From: Rhodanobacter sp. T12-5
GTDB lineage: Bacteria; Pseudomonadota; Gammaproteobacteria; Xanthomonadales; Rhodanobacteraceae
Direction: 5' to 3'
DNA length: 64,000 nt
Assembly: GCF_008329435.1 (NCBI RefSeq)
Contig: NZ_NPKN01000002.1
Location: 434,001-498,000, forward strand
In this document: positions 42,941-52,158 of the stretch, piece after piece
How positions within the stretch are numbered: position 1 is the first letter of the stretch
Layout: every line of letters starts with the position of its first letter
Program-made: the position numbers and the translations under genes
Notes under the pieces: generated by a model
Told to the model about the DNA's origin: nothing
Seen by the model: only the letters and a program-made list of their open reading frames with translations
The model's database searches: none

Positions 42941-43732
42941 TCAGTGGGTGTCGAACGTGATCAGCCTGGCATCGAGCAACGCGTAGTCGTCCGTGTCGGT
43001 CGCCAGCATCCGTTGACCCAGGCCCACCTGAAGATCCGCCCCGGCGTCGACCCATTCCGTCTTGCGCGCCAGTACGAGGTCGTTGTCTTCGGCCCGCTCG
43101 GAACCGGGATAGCGCCCGGGAATGAATCCGATTGCCTTGCCGCCGTTGGTCCACGTCACTTCCGCGGGCACCCAGATCTTGTCGCGCAGATCGGTCGGCG
43201 CCTCGAATTTCAGTTCCCGCAGACGCGAAAACGGTACCCAGGAGTAGCCGCCGTTGACGACGATTTCCAGGCACGGACCCAACCTGGGGTCGGCATCCGC
43301 GATCCACTCGAATGGCGTGCCGTCGATGCTTCCGCTCACGGCGGGAGCCTGCTCGAAGGCCTGCCCGCGCAGGTCGGCGGCCTGCTCGTGGCGCCCCTCC
43401 GCGGTCAGCTTGAGCGCCTGCAGCAACAGCGCCAACCATTGCTCCGGCTCGCCGATGACCACCGGCAGGCGTTTCCCCGCAAAGACGTCGGCCCGCACCT
43501 GCTCGCCCTTCAACGCCTCGGTATAGGCACCGACCAACATGGCATTTAGAGGCTCCAGTTCGCCGCTGACGTTCAACTGGTTCTGTGCCCGCTCCCACTG
43601 TCCAAGCAGGGCCAGCAACTGGAATAAAAAAACCCGACGCTTGGCATCCGCCGGGTTGCTGCGCACTTCAGCTGCAAGCAGCTGCAGCGCCTCGTCTGGT
43701 CGGCCTTCTTTGAGTTTGCTCTCGGGTGTCAT
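42941..43732 (-). CDS. tagJ: Type VI accessory protein TagJ (ImpE family)
   Basis: A 263-residue protein starting at M-T-P-E-S-K-L (43732); the open frame extends further upstream but that part does not fit the family. The TPR-like first half (D-E-A-L-Q-L-L-A-A-E-V-R-x-N-P; R-V-F-L-F-Q-L-L) and the second half with F-E-W-I-A-D-A-D-P-R-L-G-P and Y-S-W-V-P-F define ImpE/TagJ. In P. aeruginosa HSI-I, TagJ binds the first helix of the small sheath protein and helps ClpV recruitment. Its presence places this system with the HSI-I-like group. It follows hcp by 200 bases. Confidence 0.94.
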   Translation of the reverse strand: MTPESKLKEGRPDEALQLLAAEVRSNPADAKRRVFLFQLLALLGQWERAQNQLNVSGELEPLNAMLVGAYTEALKGEQVRADVFAGKRLPVVIGEPEQWLALLLQALKLTAEGRHEQAADLRGQAFEQAPAVSGSIDGTPFEWIADADPRLGPCLEIVVNGGYSWVPFSRLRELKFEAPTDLRDKIWVPAEVTWTNGGKAIGFIPGRYPGSERAEDNDLVLARKTEWVDAGADLQVGLGQRMLATDTDDYALLDARLITFDTH

Positions 43733-43932
43733 TTCATCTCTCGGAGGCCAACCATGGGTCATATCGTCGACATGCCCGGACGGGGAATACCTGGACCAAG
43801 GTGACCTCTGGACAAGCAGTCGTACACGCAACGCCACGCCGGGTCGAACCCGTGCGTGATGTTCGCTGCAGGACCCACTTGCGCAGAGATCCCCTGAAAC
43901 CAGGCCTCAGTCGGATACAGCGAGGGGCCGGA

Positions 43933-44427
43933 TCAGCTGGCCTTGACTTCCTCGACGCTGTAACCAACGGTGCCCGCCGAAGCCACGGCACCCTTGTCGT
44001 CCTGCTTGAAGTATTCGATGTCGAACTTCGCGAAGCTGAGCGACACGTTCTCGGTGAGCATGTCTTCACCGCCGGAGCCGCCCGTGGAATAGCTGGTGAC
44101 CATCGCGCTGGTGAGCTTGATGGTGAAGTAATCTTCCTGCTTGCCGCCGGCCTTCGAAATGAACAAGGTCACGGTGGTGATATGCGCACCGGTCACGAGT
44201 GCCTTGATGAAGGCCGTGGAGCTCTTGTCGATGTACTTGGTGAAGCTGATGTCCTGCACGTTCGCCTTGCCGGCGCCGCCGCCAGTGCCATGGCCGAACG
44301 AGCCGCTCTGCGACAGCCCCCACGACCAAGCCAGAAGCTGGATCTGATCCTTGTGCTTTTCATGCTTGGACTCGCCAGCGAAGGTGACGCTGCCGCCTTC
44401 CAGTTTCAGGTGCATGTCTAATGCCAT
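43933..44427 (-). CDS. hcp: Type VI tube protein Hcp (TssD)
   Basis: A 164-residue Hcp with a strong A-A-G-G-A-G ribosome site, as expected for the most abundant secreted subunit. It begins M-A-L-D-M-H-L-K-L and shows I-Q-L-L-A-W-S-W-G, D-I-S-F-T-K-Y-I-D-K-S-S and Y-F-T-I-K-L-T-S-A, all typical. Hexameric rings stack into the tube that carries small effectors. It lies 120 bases after tssC and 200 before tagJ, which leaves room for its own promoter or processing site. Confidence 0.97.
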   Translation of the reverse strand: MALDMHLKLEGGSVTFAGESKHEKHKDQIQLLAWSWGLSQSGSFGHGTGGGAGKANVQDISFTKYIDKSSTAFIKALVTGAHITTVTLFISKAGGKQEDYFTIKLTSAMVTSYSTGGSGGEDMLTENVSLSFAKFDIEYFKQDDKGAVASAGTVGYSVEEVKAS

Positions 44428-44547
44428 GAGAATTCTCCTTGTCTATTGGGATCAGTTGAGCCGGACGGCCCGCATGTCTCGCGGACCAGCCAGGCAATAA
44501 CGGGTGTTGCAACCTACTTTGAAACCAAGAGCATCCGTCAGACCGGG

Positions 44548-46041
44548 TCAGCTCTTGGCAGCCGACGGCAAGCGAGACACGAGCCTCAAGGAAACGGTCA
44601 AACCTTCCAGCTGATAATGCGGCTTGAGGAAAAACTTCGACGTGTAATACCCCGGCGCCCCTTCCACCTCTTCCACCACCACTTCCGCCGCAGACAGCGG
44701 CTTGCGTGCCTTGGTCTCTTCGCTTGAGTTGGCCGGGTCGCCGTCGACGTACTGATTGATCCACGACGCCAGCCAGCGCTCCATCGCATCACGGTCCTTG
44801 AACGAACCGATCTTGTCGCGCACGATGCACTTCAGGTAATGCGCGAAACGGCAGCACGCGAACATGTACGGCAGGCGGGCACCGAGGGCCGCGTTGGCGG
44901 TGGCATCGGGATCGTCATACTCCTCCGGCTTGGCCAGCGACTGTGCGCTGATGAAGGCCGCCATGTCCGAATTCTTGCGGTGCACCAGCGGCATCATGCC
45001 CATCTTGTCCAGCTCAGCCGAGCGCCGGTCGGTGATCGCGATCTCGGTGGGGCACTTCATGTCCACGCCGCCATCGTCGGTGGGGAAGGTATGCGCCGGC
45101 AGGCCTTCCACCGCACCACCGGACTCGATGCCGCGAATCCGTGAGCACCAGCCGTACATCTTGAACGAGCGATTGATGTTCACCGCCATTGCGTAAGCGG
45201 CGTTCTGCCAGGTGTACTTGGACGAATCCGCACCGGCGGTGTCTTCCTCGAAATTGAACTCCTCCACCGGATCCGTCGCTGCCCCGTAAGGCAGCCGGGC
45301 CAGCGTGCGCGGCATGGTCAGGCCGATGTACTTGGCATCGTCCGACTCGCGCAGCGAACGCCAGGCGGCGTAGTCCGGCGTGGAGAACACCTTGGCCAGG
45401 TCGCGCGGGTTGGCCAGCTCGTTCCAGCTGTCCATGCCCATCAGGGTGGAGCCTGCGGCCGAGATGAACGGCGCATGCGCGGCAGCCGCGACCTGCGCGA
45501 TGCCCGTAAGCAACTCGACATCGGGCGGGCTGTGATCGAAGTAGTAATCGCCGACCAGGCAGCCATAAGGTTCGCCGCCCAACTGGCCATATTCCTCTTC
45601 ATACAGCTTCTTGAAGATCGGGCTCTGGTCCCAGGCGGTGCCCTTGTAGCGCTTCAGGGTCTTGGCCAGTTCCTTCTTGGAGATGTTCATCACGCGGATC
45701 TTCAGCTGCTGATCCGTCTCGGTGTTGTTGACCAGGTGATGCAGGCCGCGCCATGCGCTTTCCAGCTTCTGGAAGTCGGCATGGTGCATGATCAGGTTGA
45801 TCTGTTCGCTGAGCTTGCGATCGATCTCCGCGATATAGGCATTGATGGTCTGCGCGACGTCGTCGGAAACGATGTCGGACTTGTTCAGTACCTGCTCGGC
45901 CAGCGTGCGGACCGCCGATTCCACCTCTTCCTTCGCGCGGTCGCTCTTGGGCTTGAATTCCTTGCTCAGCAATGCGGCAAAATCGCCGGCATCCAGAGTT
46001 TGTACGGCACCGCCCTGTTCGGCGAGTTCTTCGGTTGCCAT
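44548..46041 (-). CDS. tssC: Type VI large sheath protein TssC (VipB)
   Basis: A 497-residue sheath subunit, normal length. Typical blocks include L-E-S-A-W-R-G-L-H-H-L-V-N-N-T-E-T, G-E-P-Y-G-C-L-V-G-D-Y-Y-F-D and a C-terminal half ending in Y-T-S-K-F-F-L-K-P-H-Y-Q-L-E-G-L. The N-terminal residues carry the helix recognised by ClpV. It begins six bases after the tssB stop; the two products intertwine to make the contractile sheath. Confidence 0.98.
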   Translation of the reverse strand: MATEELAEQGGAVQTLDAGDFAALLSKEFKPKSDRAKEEVESAVRTLAEQVLNKSDIVSDDVAQTINAYIAEIDRKLSEQINLIMHHADFQKLESAWRGLHHLVNNTETDQQLKIRVMNISKKELAKTLKRYKGTAWDQSPIFKKLYEEEYGQLGGEPYGCLVGDYYFDHSPPDVELLTGIAQVAAAAHAPFISAAGSTLMGMDSWNELANPRDLAKVFSTPDYAAWRSLRESDDAKYIGLTMPRTLARLPYGAATDPVEEFNFEEDTAGADSSKYTWQNAAYAMAVNINRSFKMYGWCSRIRGIESGGAVEGLPAHTFPTDDGGVDMKCPTEIAITDRRSAELDKMGMMPLVHRKNSDMAAFISAQSLAKPEEYDDPDATANAALGARLPYMFACCRFAHYLKCIVRDKIGSFKDRDAMERWLASWINQYVDGDPANSSEETKARKPLSAAEVVVEEVEGAPGYYTSKFFLKPHYQLEGLTVSLRLVSRLPSAAKS

Positions 46042-46047
46042 GCTCGC

Positions 46048-46566
46048 TTACTCCCCGTCTTTGTTGTTGTCGGCCGGCTTGGGCGCCGATACCAGGGACT
46101 GCAGCAGTGCCGGATCCTTCAGCGCCTGCGCGATCAGGTTCTCGGCCCCGGCCTTGCCGTCCATGTAGGTGTCGAGATTGGCGAGCTGGGTACGTGCCTC
46201 GAGCAGCTTGGCCACTGCCCCCACCTTCCTGGCGACCGCAGTCGGCGAAAAGTCGTCCATGCTTTCGAACGTGATGTCCACGGCGAGATTGCCTTCCCCC
46301 GTCAGGGTGTTCGGCACCGCGAAGGTGACCCTGGGCTTCATCGACTGCAGGCGGCTGTCGAAGTTGTCGACGTCGATCTCGAGCGCCTTGCGCTCCTCGA
46401 CCGACGGCAGCTCACCGGCATTGGCGCCGGAAAGGTCCGACATCACGCCCATCACGAAAGGCACCTGAACCTTTTTCTGAGCGCCATACACCTCGACGTC
46501 ATATTCGATCTGCACGCGCGGCGCACGATTGCGCGCGATGAATTTCTGACTACTTTGCTTGGCCAT
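46048..46566 (-). CDS. tssB: Type VI small sheath protein TssB (VipA)
   Basis: A 172-residue sheath subunit starting at M-A-K-Q-S-S-Q-K-F-I (46566), with a G-G-G-A-G site upstream; longer starts have none. Typical features are the R-V-Q-I-E-Y-D-V-E stretch, P-F-V-M-G-V-M-S-D-L-S-G and the I-T-F-E-S-M-D-D-F-S-P motif. It is the first gene of the long minus-strand type VI unit, so the main promoter should lie in the 945-base gap above 46566. Confidence 0.98.
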   Translation of the reverse strand: MAKQSSQKFIARNRAPRVQIEYDVEVYGAQKKVQVPFVMGVMSDLSGANAGELPSVEERKALEIDVDNFDSRLQSMKPRVTFAVPNTLTGEGNLAVDITFESMDDFSPTAVARKVGAVAKLLEARTQLANLDTYMDGKAGAENLIAQALKDPALLQSLVSAPKPADNNKDGE

Positions 46567-47411
46567 GCGATGTCTCCCGGTAAAGTGCTCTTCCGATGTG
46601 AATGGAGCTGTCAGTTTCTGCGCGGAGTGAAATGACTTGCCGCGGGGAATCAGGATGTCGTGCGGCGACCGATGGAACAGTCCAATCCCATATGGCGCAT
46701 TGGCTGCCATCAATCACTGCGGATGCCACGGCATGTTTCGTCATCCGTGTCACGTTTCGCTGGCCGGCACGGCGATTGGCATGGCGCAGCGCGATGGCCG
46801 CATTGGACAGTTGCATTTGAATACCGCGTCCGCGACGCCTTGCGGCAGCCACGATGCAATCCGGCAGCCGGGCTCGCAACGGACCAAGGCCGTTGTCACC
46901 AGATGCGTTCGCCACGCGTGACCTCCCCCCTTCATTCCATGTATTCGACAGATGGGAGGACAACGTTCATCCATCCGGCACTTCTGTCGCCCCCAGCTCC
47001 ACGTTATCCCTGTACCGAGGCAGATACGTTTCATCAGTGTGGCGGCAAGATGCTCCTTGCCTCCCCCAACGCATCATGATCGGAGGGCCGCCTTGCAGCA
47101 CGGCTACCGAAAAAACATGAGAGCCCCCGCCCTGCAAACGACTCGCTCAGGCCGGGCGCGTTCGCCAGCTGAACAAGGTCAGTTCATTCATTAACGTACA
47201 TCCGTCGTCGGCTGTCTGCAAGCTGAATTTGAATTTTTCGAACCGACTGCGCACAGGCAAACCTTCGCTGCCCGGACGAGGCTGCCAAGCCCCCCGCAGG
47301 TTCGCTGCTCGCAACTCCTTGACAGGGTTCCAATGCGGGTTGCAACGCTGCCTGATAACGCGGCAGAAACCTGGTTGCTGCGGCGGGCAGGTCGCAATGG
47401 CGACGCGTGGC
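46567..47411. other. Non-coding stretch upstream of the type VI operon
   Basis: About 850 bases between tssB and the hairpin below tRNA-Val carry no gene I can support; the reading frames present are short, Arg/Ser-rich and lack ribosome sites. This stretch should carry the leftward promoter of the type VI operon. I looked for a sigma-54 type GG-N10-GC element on the minus strand and found none I trust. It could also hold a small RNA, but no structure stood out. Confidence 0.5.
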
Positions 47412-47413
47412 GC

Positions 47414-47459
47414 AGCATCAACGAAAAAGCCGCCCTTCAAGGCGGCTTTTTCGTTGATG
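47414..47459 (-). terminator. Perfect 20-bp hairpin, bidirectional terminator
   Basis: The arms 47414-47433 and 47440-47459 are perfectly complementary, with a six-base loop (cttcaa). The stem has a GC-rich core (gccgcc/ggcggc) flanked by A5/T5 tracts, so it can end transcription on both strands. It lies 52 bases downstream of tRNA-Val on the minus strand and so insulates the tRNA from the type VI region. Confidence 0.88.
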
Positions 47460-47511
47460 CGTGCAATGGCGCTGAAAATATCCGCTGGTGAAGCGGGCCA
47501 TTGCAACAAAG

Positions 47512-47586
47512 TGGTGGGCGGTACAAGGATCGAACTTGTGACCCCTACCATGTCAAGGTAGTGCTCTACCGCTGAGCTAACCGCCC
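47512..47586 (-). tRNA. tRNA-Val (anticodon GAC)
   Basis: A 75-base cloverleaf: seven-base acceptor stem GGGCGGT paired with ACCGCCC, D arm, anticodon stem CTACC/GGTAG with loop TTGACAT (anticodon GAC), variable loop, T arm with GTTCGATCC, then discriminator A and encoded CCA. It decodes GUC/GUU valine codons. Confidence 0.96.
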
Positions 47587-47671
47587 GTCTCGCGCCTCAC
47601 TGGCTACGCGAGCCGCGCAGTATACGGGACCGTTGGGCGCTCGACAATATCCCTTGATGCGCGTCGCATCT

Positions 47672-49693
<2,022 letters not shown>

Positions 49694-49813
49694 CGGCTAC
49701 ACATGTGGGCGCGGAAGCCCAGTTTAAATCGGGCCTGCTGACAGTCTGCGTCAGCAGACGCCGACATTCAGCTTGCCGTCGAACCACTGTCCACGACATG
49801 CCTGCGCTCTAGC

Positions 49814-50407
49814 ATGAATGTCCCGCACACCGCAGGAAGCGACGTCGTGACGAGTTCGAGGATTTTCACCCCTGCCTCCAGACAGCACGGGACGAGCCTG
49901 ATCGAACAGATCATGGTTCTCGCCATCGTCGCGGTGCTGGGCAGCATCGCCGCACCGTCCCTGGGTCACTTGCTGACCCGCAACCAGATGCAGGTCGCGC
50001 AGACGGATTTCATCGCGGCGCTGCAACACTCGCGCGAAGCCGCCGTCAATACCGACCAGCACACCGTGTTCTGTCCCAGCCTCGACGGCAGCACTTGTTC
50101 TGGCGGCACGCACTGGGAGTACGGGTGGCTGCTCGGCAGCGATGCCGACCACGACAATCAGCCCGATGCGGGCTCGCTGTACACGGGCGGTGGGTATCGG
50201 GGGAAATTGACCATACAAAGCAGCGCTGGCCGGCATTTCGTGCGATTCCTCGCCACCGGCAGCGCCAGCGGAAGCAACCTGACCCTGCTGTTCTGCCAGG
50301 CATCCGGTACCGAGCCTGCGCTCGTCGTGGTGGTGTCGAATTCTGGACGAATCCGTGGGGGCCACGCCAGCGCGAAACAAGCCGAAAACTGCCCGACCAA
50401 AGCCTGA
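49814..50407 (+). CDS. Orphan FimT/GspH-like type IV pseudopilin
   Basis: A 197-residue prepilin-like protein. The prepilin peptidase site is unusual: G-T-S-L-I-E-Q instead of the common G-F-T-L-I-E-L, with cleavage expected after Gly26 so that Glu31 becomes Glu5. A hydrophobic helix follows (29-49). The C-terminal globular domain has two pairs of cysteines and the loop pattern of GspH/FimT minor pseudopilins. No other pilus gene is nearby. FimT-like proteins can bind DNA in natural transformation in some Xanthomonadales relatives; here that is only a possibility. The leader before Gly26 is long for a prepilin, so a later start may be used. Confidence 0.82.
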   Translation: MNVPHTAGSDVVTSSRIFTPASRQHGTSLIEQIMVLAIVAVLGSIAAPSLGHLLTRNQMQVAQTDFIAALQHSREAAVNTDQHTVFCPSLDGSTCSGGTHWEYGWLLGSDADHDNQPDAGSLYTGGGYRGKLTIQSSAGRHFVRFLATGSASGSNLTLLFCQASGTEPALVVVVSNSGRIRGGHASAKQAENCPTKA

Positions 50408-50423
50408 AGAAAGTCCAGACAAC

Positions 50424-50446
50424 AAAAAGCCGGCAGTCTGCCGGCT
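50424..50446 (-). terminator. Terminator downstream of tRNA-Asn
   Basis: Stem agccggca/tgccggct (50428-50435 and 50439-50446) with a three-base loop; read on the minus strand it is followed by a run of T. It sits 13 bases after the tRNA-Asn 3' end. It may also end the pseudopilin message on the plus strand less efficiently. Confidence 0.8.
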
Positions 50447-50459
50447 TCCTGAAGAGTGT

Positions 50460-50536
50460 TGGCGCCCGAAGCTGGACTCGAACCAGCGACCCCCTGATTA
50501 ACAGTCAAGTGCTCTAACCAGCTGAGCTATTCGGGC
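50460..50536 (-). tRNA. tRNA-Asn (anticodon GTT)
   Basis: A 77-base cloverleaf: acceptor GCCCGAA paired with TTCGGGC, D arm with GGTTAGAGC, anticodon stem CTTGA/TCAGG with loop CTGTTAA (anticodon GTT), T arm GGTTCGAGTCC, discriminator G and encoded CCA. Confidence 0.96.
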
Positions 50537-50603
50537 GTGAGCTGCGTAGTTTGTCGACGCTGCGGCGAGCTGTCAAGCCATGGCGGGCAGATGACTGCGC
50601 ACG

Positions 50604-52004
50604 TCAGCCGGTCAGCACCCGATAGCATGGCACGTACGCCGCGCCACCCGGCAGTTTCATCCGATGCTGCTCGACGAATGCCTGCAGCAGCTTGTCCAGC
50701 GCACGCATGATGTCCGCGTCGCCGTCGATGTCGAACGGGCCGTGTTGCTCGATCGCCTGCACACCCTCCTCCTTCACGTTGCCGGCGACGATGCCGGAAA
50801 ATGCCCGACGCAAGTCCGCCGCCAGCTCATGCCGCGGGCGATCATGCCGGATCTGGAGCGCGCGCATGGCCTCATGGGTGGGCCGGAACGGCAACTGGAA
50901 CTCCAGCGGGATCTGCAATGCCCAGTTGAAGAAGAATGCGTCCCTGGTGTCGAGCCGGTTGTGGCGCACCTTGTCGAGACCCTTGATCATCAGTCGCGCT
51001 ACCGCTGCGGGATCGTCCACGACAATCTGGTAGTGCTGCGCCACCTCGTCGCCCAGGCTCAGCCGCAGGAAACGGTCGATTTGCTCAAAGTACGCTGCCG
51101 ATTCGCGCGGACCGGTGAAGACCAGCGGAAACGGCGTGCCGGCGTTGTCCGGATGCAGCAGGATGCCGAGCAGGTAGAGGATTTCTTCTGCCGTGCCGAC
51201 GCCGCCGGGAAACACGATGATGCCGTGGCCAAGGCGCACGAACGCCTCGAGCCGCTTCTCGATGTCCGGCATGATCACCAGGTGGTTGACGATCGGATTC
51301 GGCGATTCGGCGGCGATGATGCCCGGCTCGGTGATGCCGATGTAGCGATTGTGCCGACGCCGCTGCTTGGCATGCGCGATGGTCGCGCCCTTCATCGGCC
51401 CTTTCATCGCGCCCGGGCCGCAACCGGTACAGATGTCCAGCCCGCGCAGGCCGAGCTGATAGCCGACCAATTTGGTGTATTCGTATTCGTCGCGCGAGAT
51501 CGAATGCCCACCCCAGCACACGACCAGGTTGGGATCGACATGCGGTTTCAGGATGCGTGCATTGCGCAGGATCTCGAACACGCCCTGGGTCAGCCCTGCC
51601 GAACCGTCCAGATTGAATCCGACCTGTTCCAGCTGGGTCGACACGTAGACGATATCGCGCACTACCGCCACCAGCAGCTCGTTGATGCCGCGGATGATCT
51701 GGCCGTCGACAAAGGCCTGCGCCGGCGCGTTCGACAGCTCGATCTTCATGCCGCGATCCTGCTGCAGCACCTGGATGTCGAAATCCGGATATTGCTCGAG
51801 GATTGCCCGTGGATCGTCGCTGATGCTGCCCGAGGTCAACACCGCCAGCGCGCAGCGGCGCAACAGCACATGCAGGCCCGAATCGCTGGCGCCGCGCAGA
51901 CGCGCCACCTCGTTGCGGGAAAGAACATCGAGCCCGCCGATCGGCGAGATCCGCGCACTCGTCGTGGCGACCGCTCCGGCCGCAGCGTCATGTGTATCAT
52001 TCAT
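50604..52004 (-). CDS. ppnN: Nucleotide 5'-monophosphate nucleosidase PpnN (LOG family)
   Basis: A 466-residue enzyme that cleaves nucleoside monophosphates, mainly purine ones, to base and ribose 5-phosphate, and is activated by (p)ppGpp in E. coli. The central LOG core shows V-C-W-G-G-H-S-I-S, the G-C-G-P-G-A-M-K-G-P-M-K-G-A loop and V-F-P-G-G-V-G-T-A-E-E motif (PGGxGTxxE) for catalysis. N- and C-terminal PpnN-specific extensions are present, so it is not a short cytokinin-type LOG protein. A-A-G-G-A-G precedes the start. Single gene. Confidence 0.93.
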   Translation of the reverse strand: MNDTHDAAAGAVATTSARISPIGGLDVLSRNEVARLRGASDSGLHVLLRRCALAVLTSGSISDDPRAILEQYPDFDIQVLQQDRGMKIELSNAPAQAFVDGQIIRGINELLVAVVRDIVYVSTQLEQVGFNLDGSAGLTQGVFEILRNARILKPHVDPNLVVCWGGHSISRDEYEYTKLVGYQLGLRGLDICTGCGPGAMKGPMKGATIAHAKQRRRHNRYIGITEPGIIAAESPNPIVNHLVIMPDIEKRLEAFVRLGHGIIVFPGGVGTAEEILYLLGILLHPDNAGTPFPLVFTGPRESAAYFEQIDRFLRLSLGDEVAQHYQIVVDDPAAVARLMIKGLDKVRHNRLDTRDAFFFNWALQIPLEFQLPFRPTHEAMRALQIRHDRPRHELAADLRRAFSGIVAGNVKEEGVQAIEQHGPFDIDGDADIMRALDKLLQAFVEQHRMKLPGGAAYVPCYRVLTG

Positions 52005-52106
52005 TTGAGTAGTACTCCTTGCCGCTTCTTCGCGGATCGAGCGCCTGCTCCGAGCGAGGCAGACCGCGTAGCTTCCCGCGCCGGTCGGACACGGTCAAGC
52101 ACGCAC

Positions 52107-52135
52107 AAAAAACCGGCGCCCTTGCGGACGCCGGT
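52107..52135 (-). terminator. Terminator of the TonB-dependent receptor gene
   Basis: Stem accggcg/cgccggt (52112-52118 and 52129-52135). On the minus strand it is followed by six T. It is 24 bases past the receptor's stop codon and before ppnN, so it should end the receptor message. Confidence 0.8.
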
Positions 52136-52158
52136 CGGATGTTGACCCGCCGAGGGAA

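Noticed and set aside
46550-46963. 137-codon frame upstream of tssB
   Set aside because: Low-complexity, Arg/Ser-rich, overlaps the tssB start and lacks a ribosome site.
46567-47411. Sigma-54 promoter for the type VI operon
   Set aside because: A partial TGGCA...TGC match on the minus strand has the wrong spacing between its GG and GC elements.
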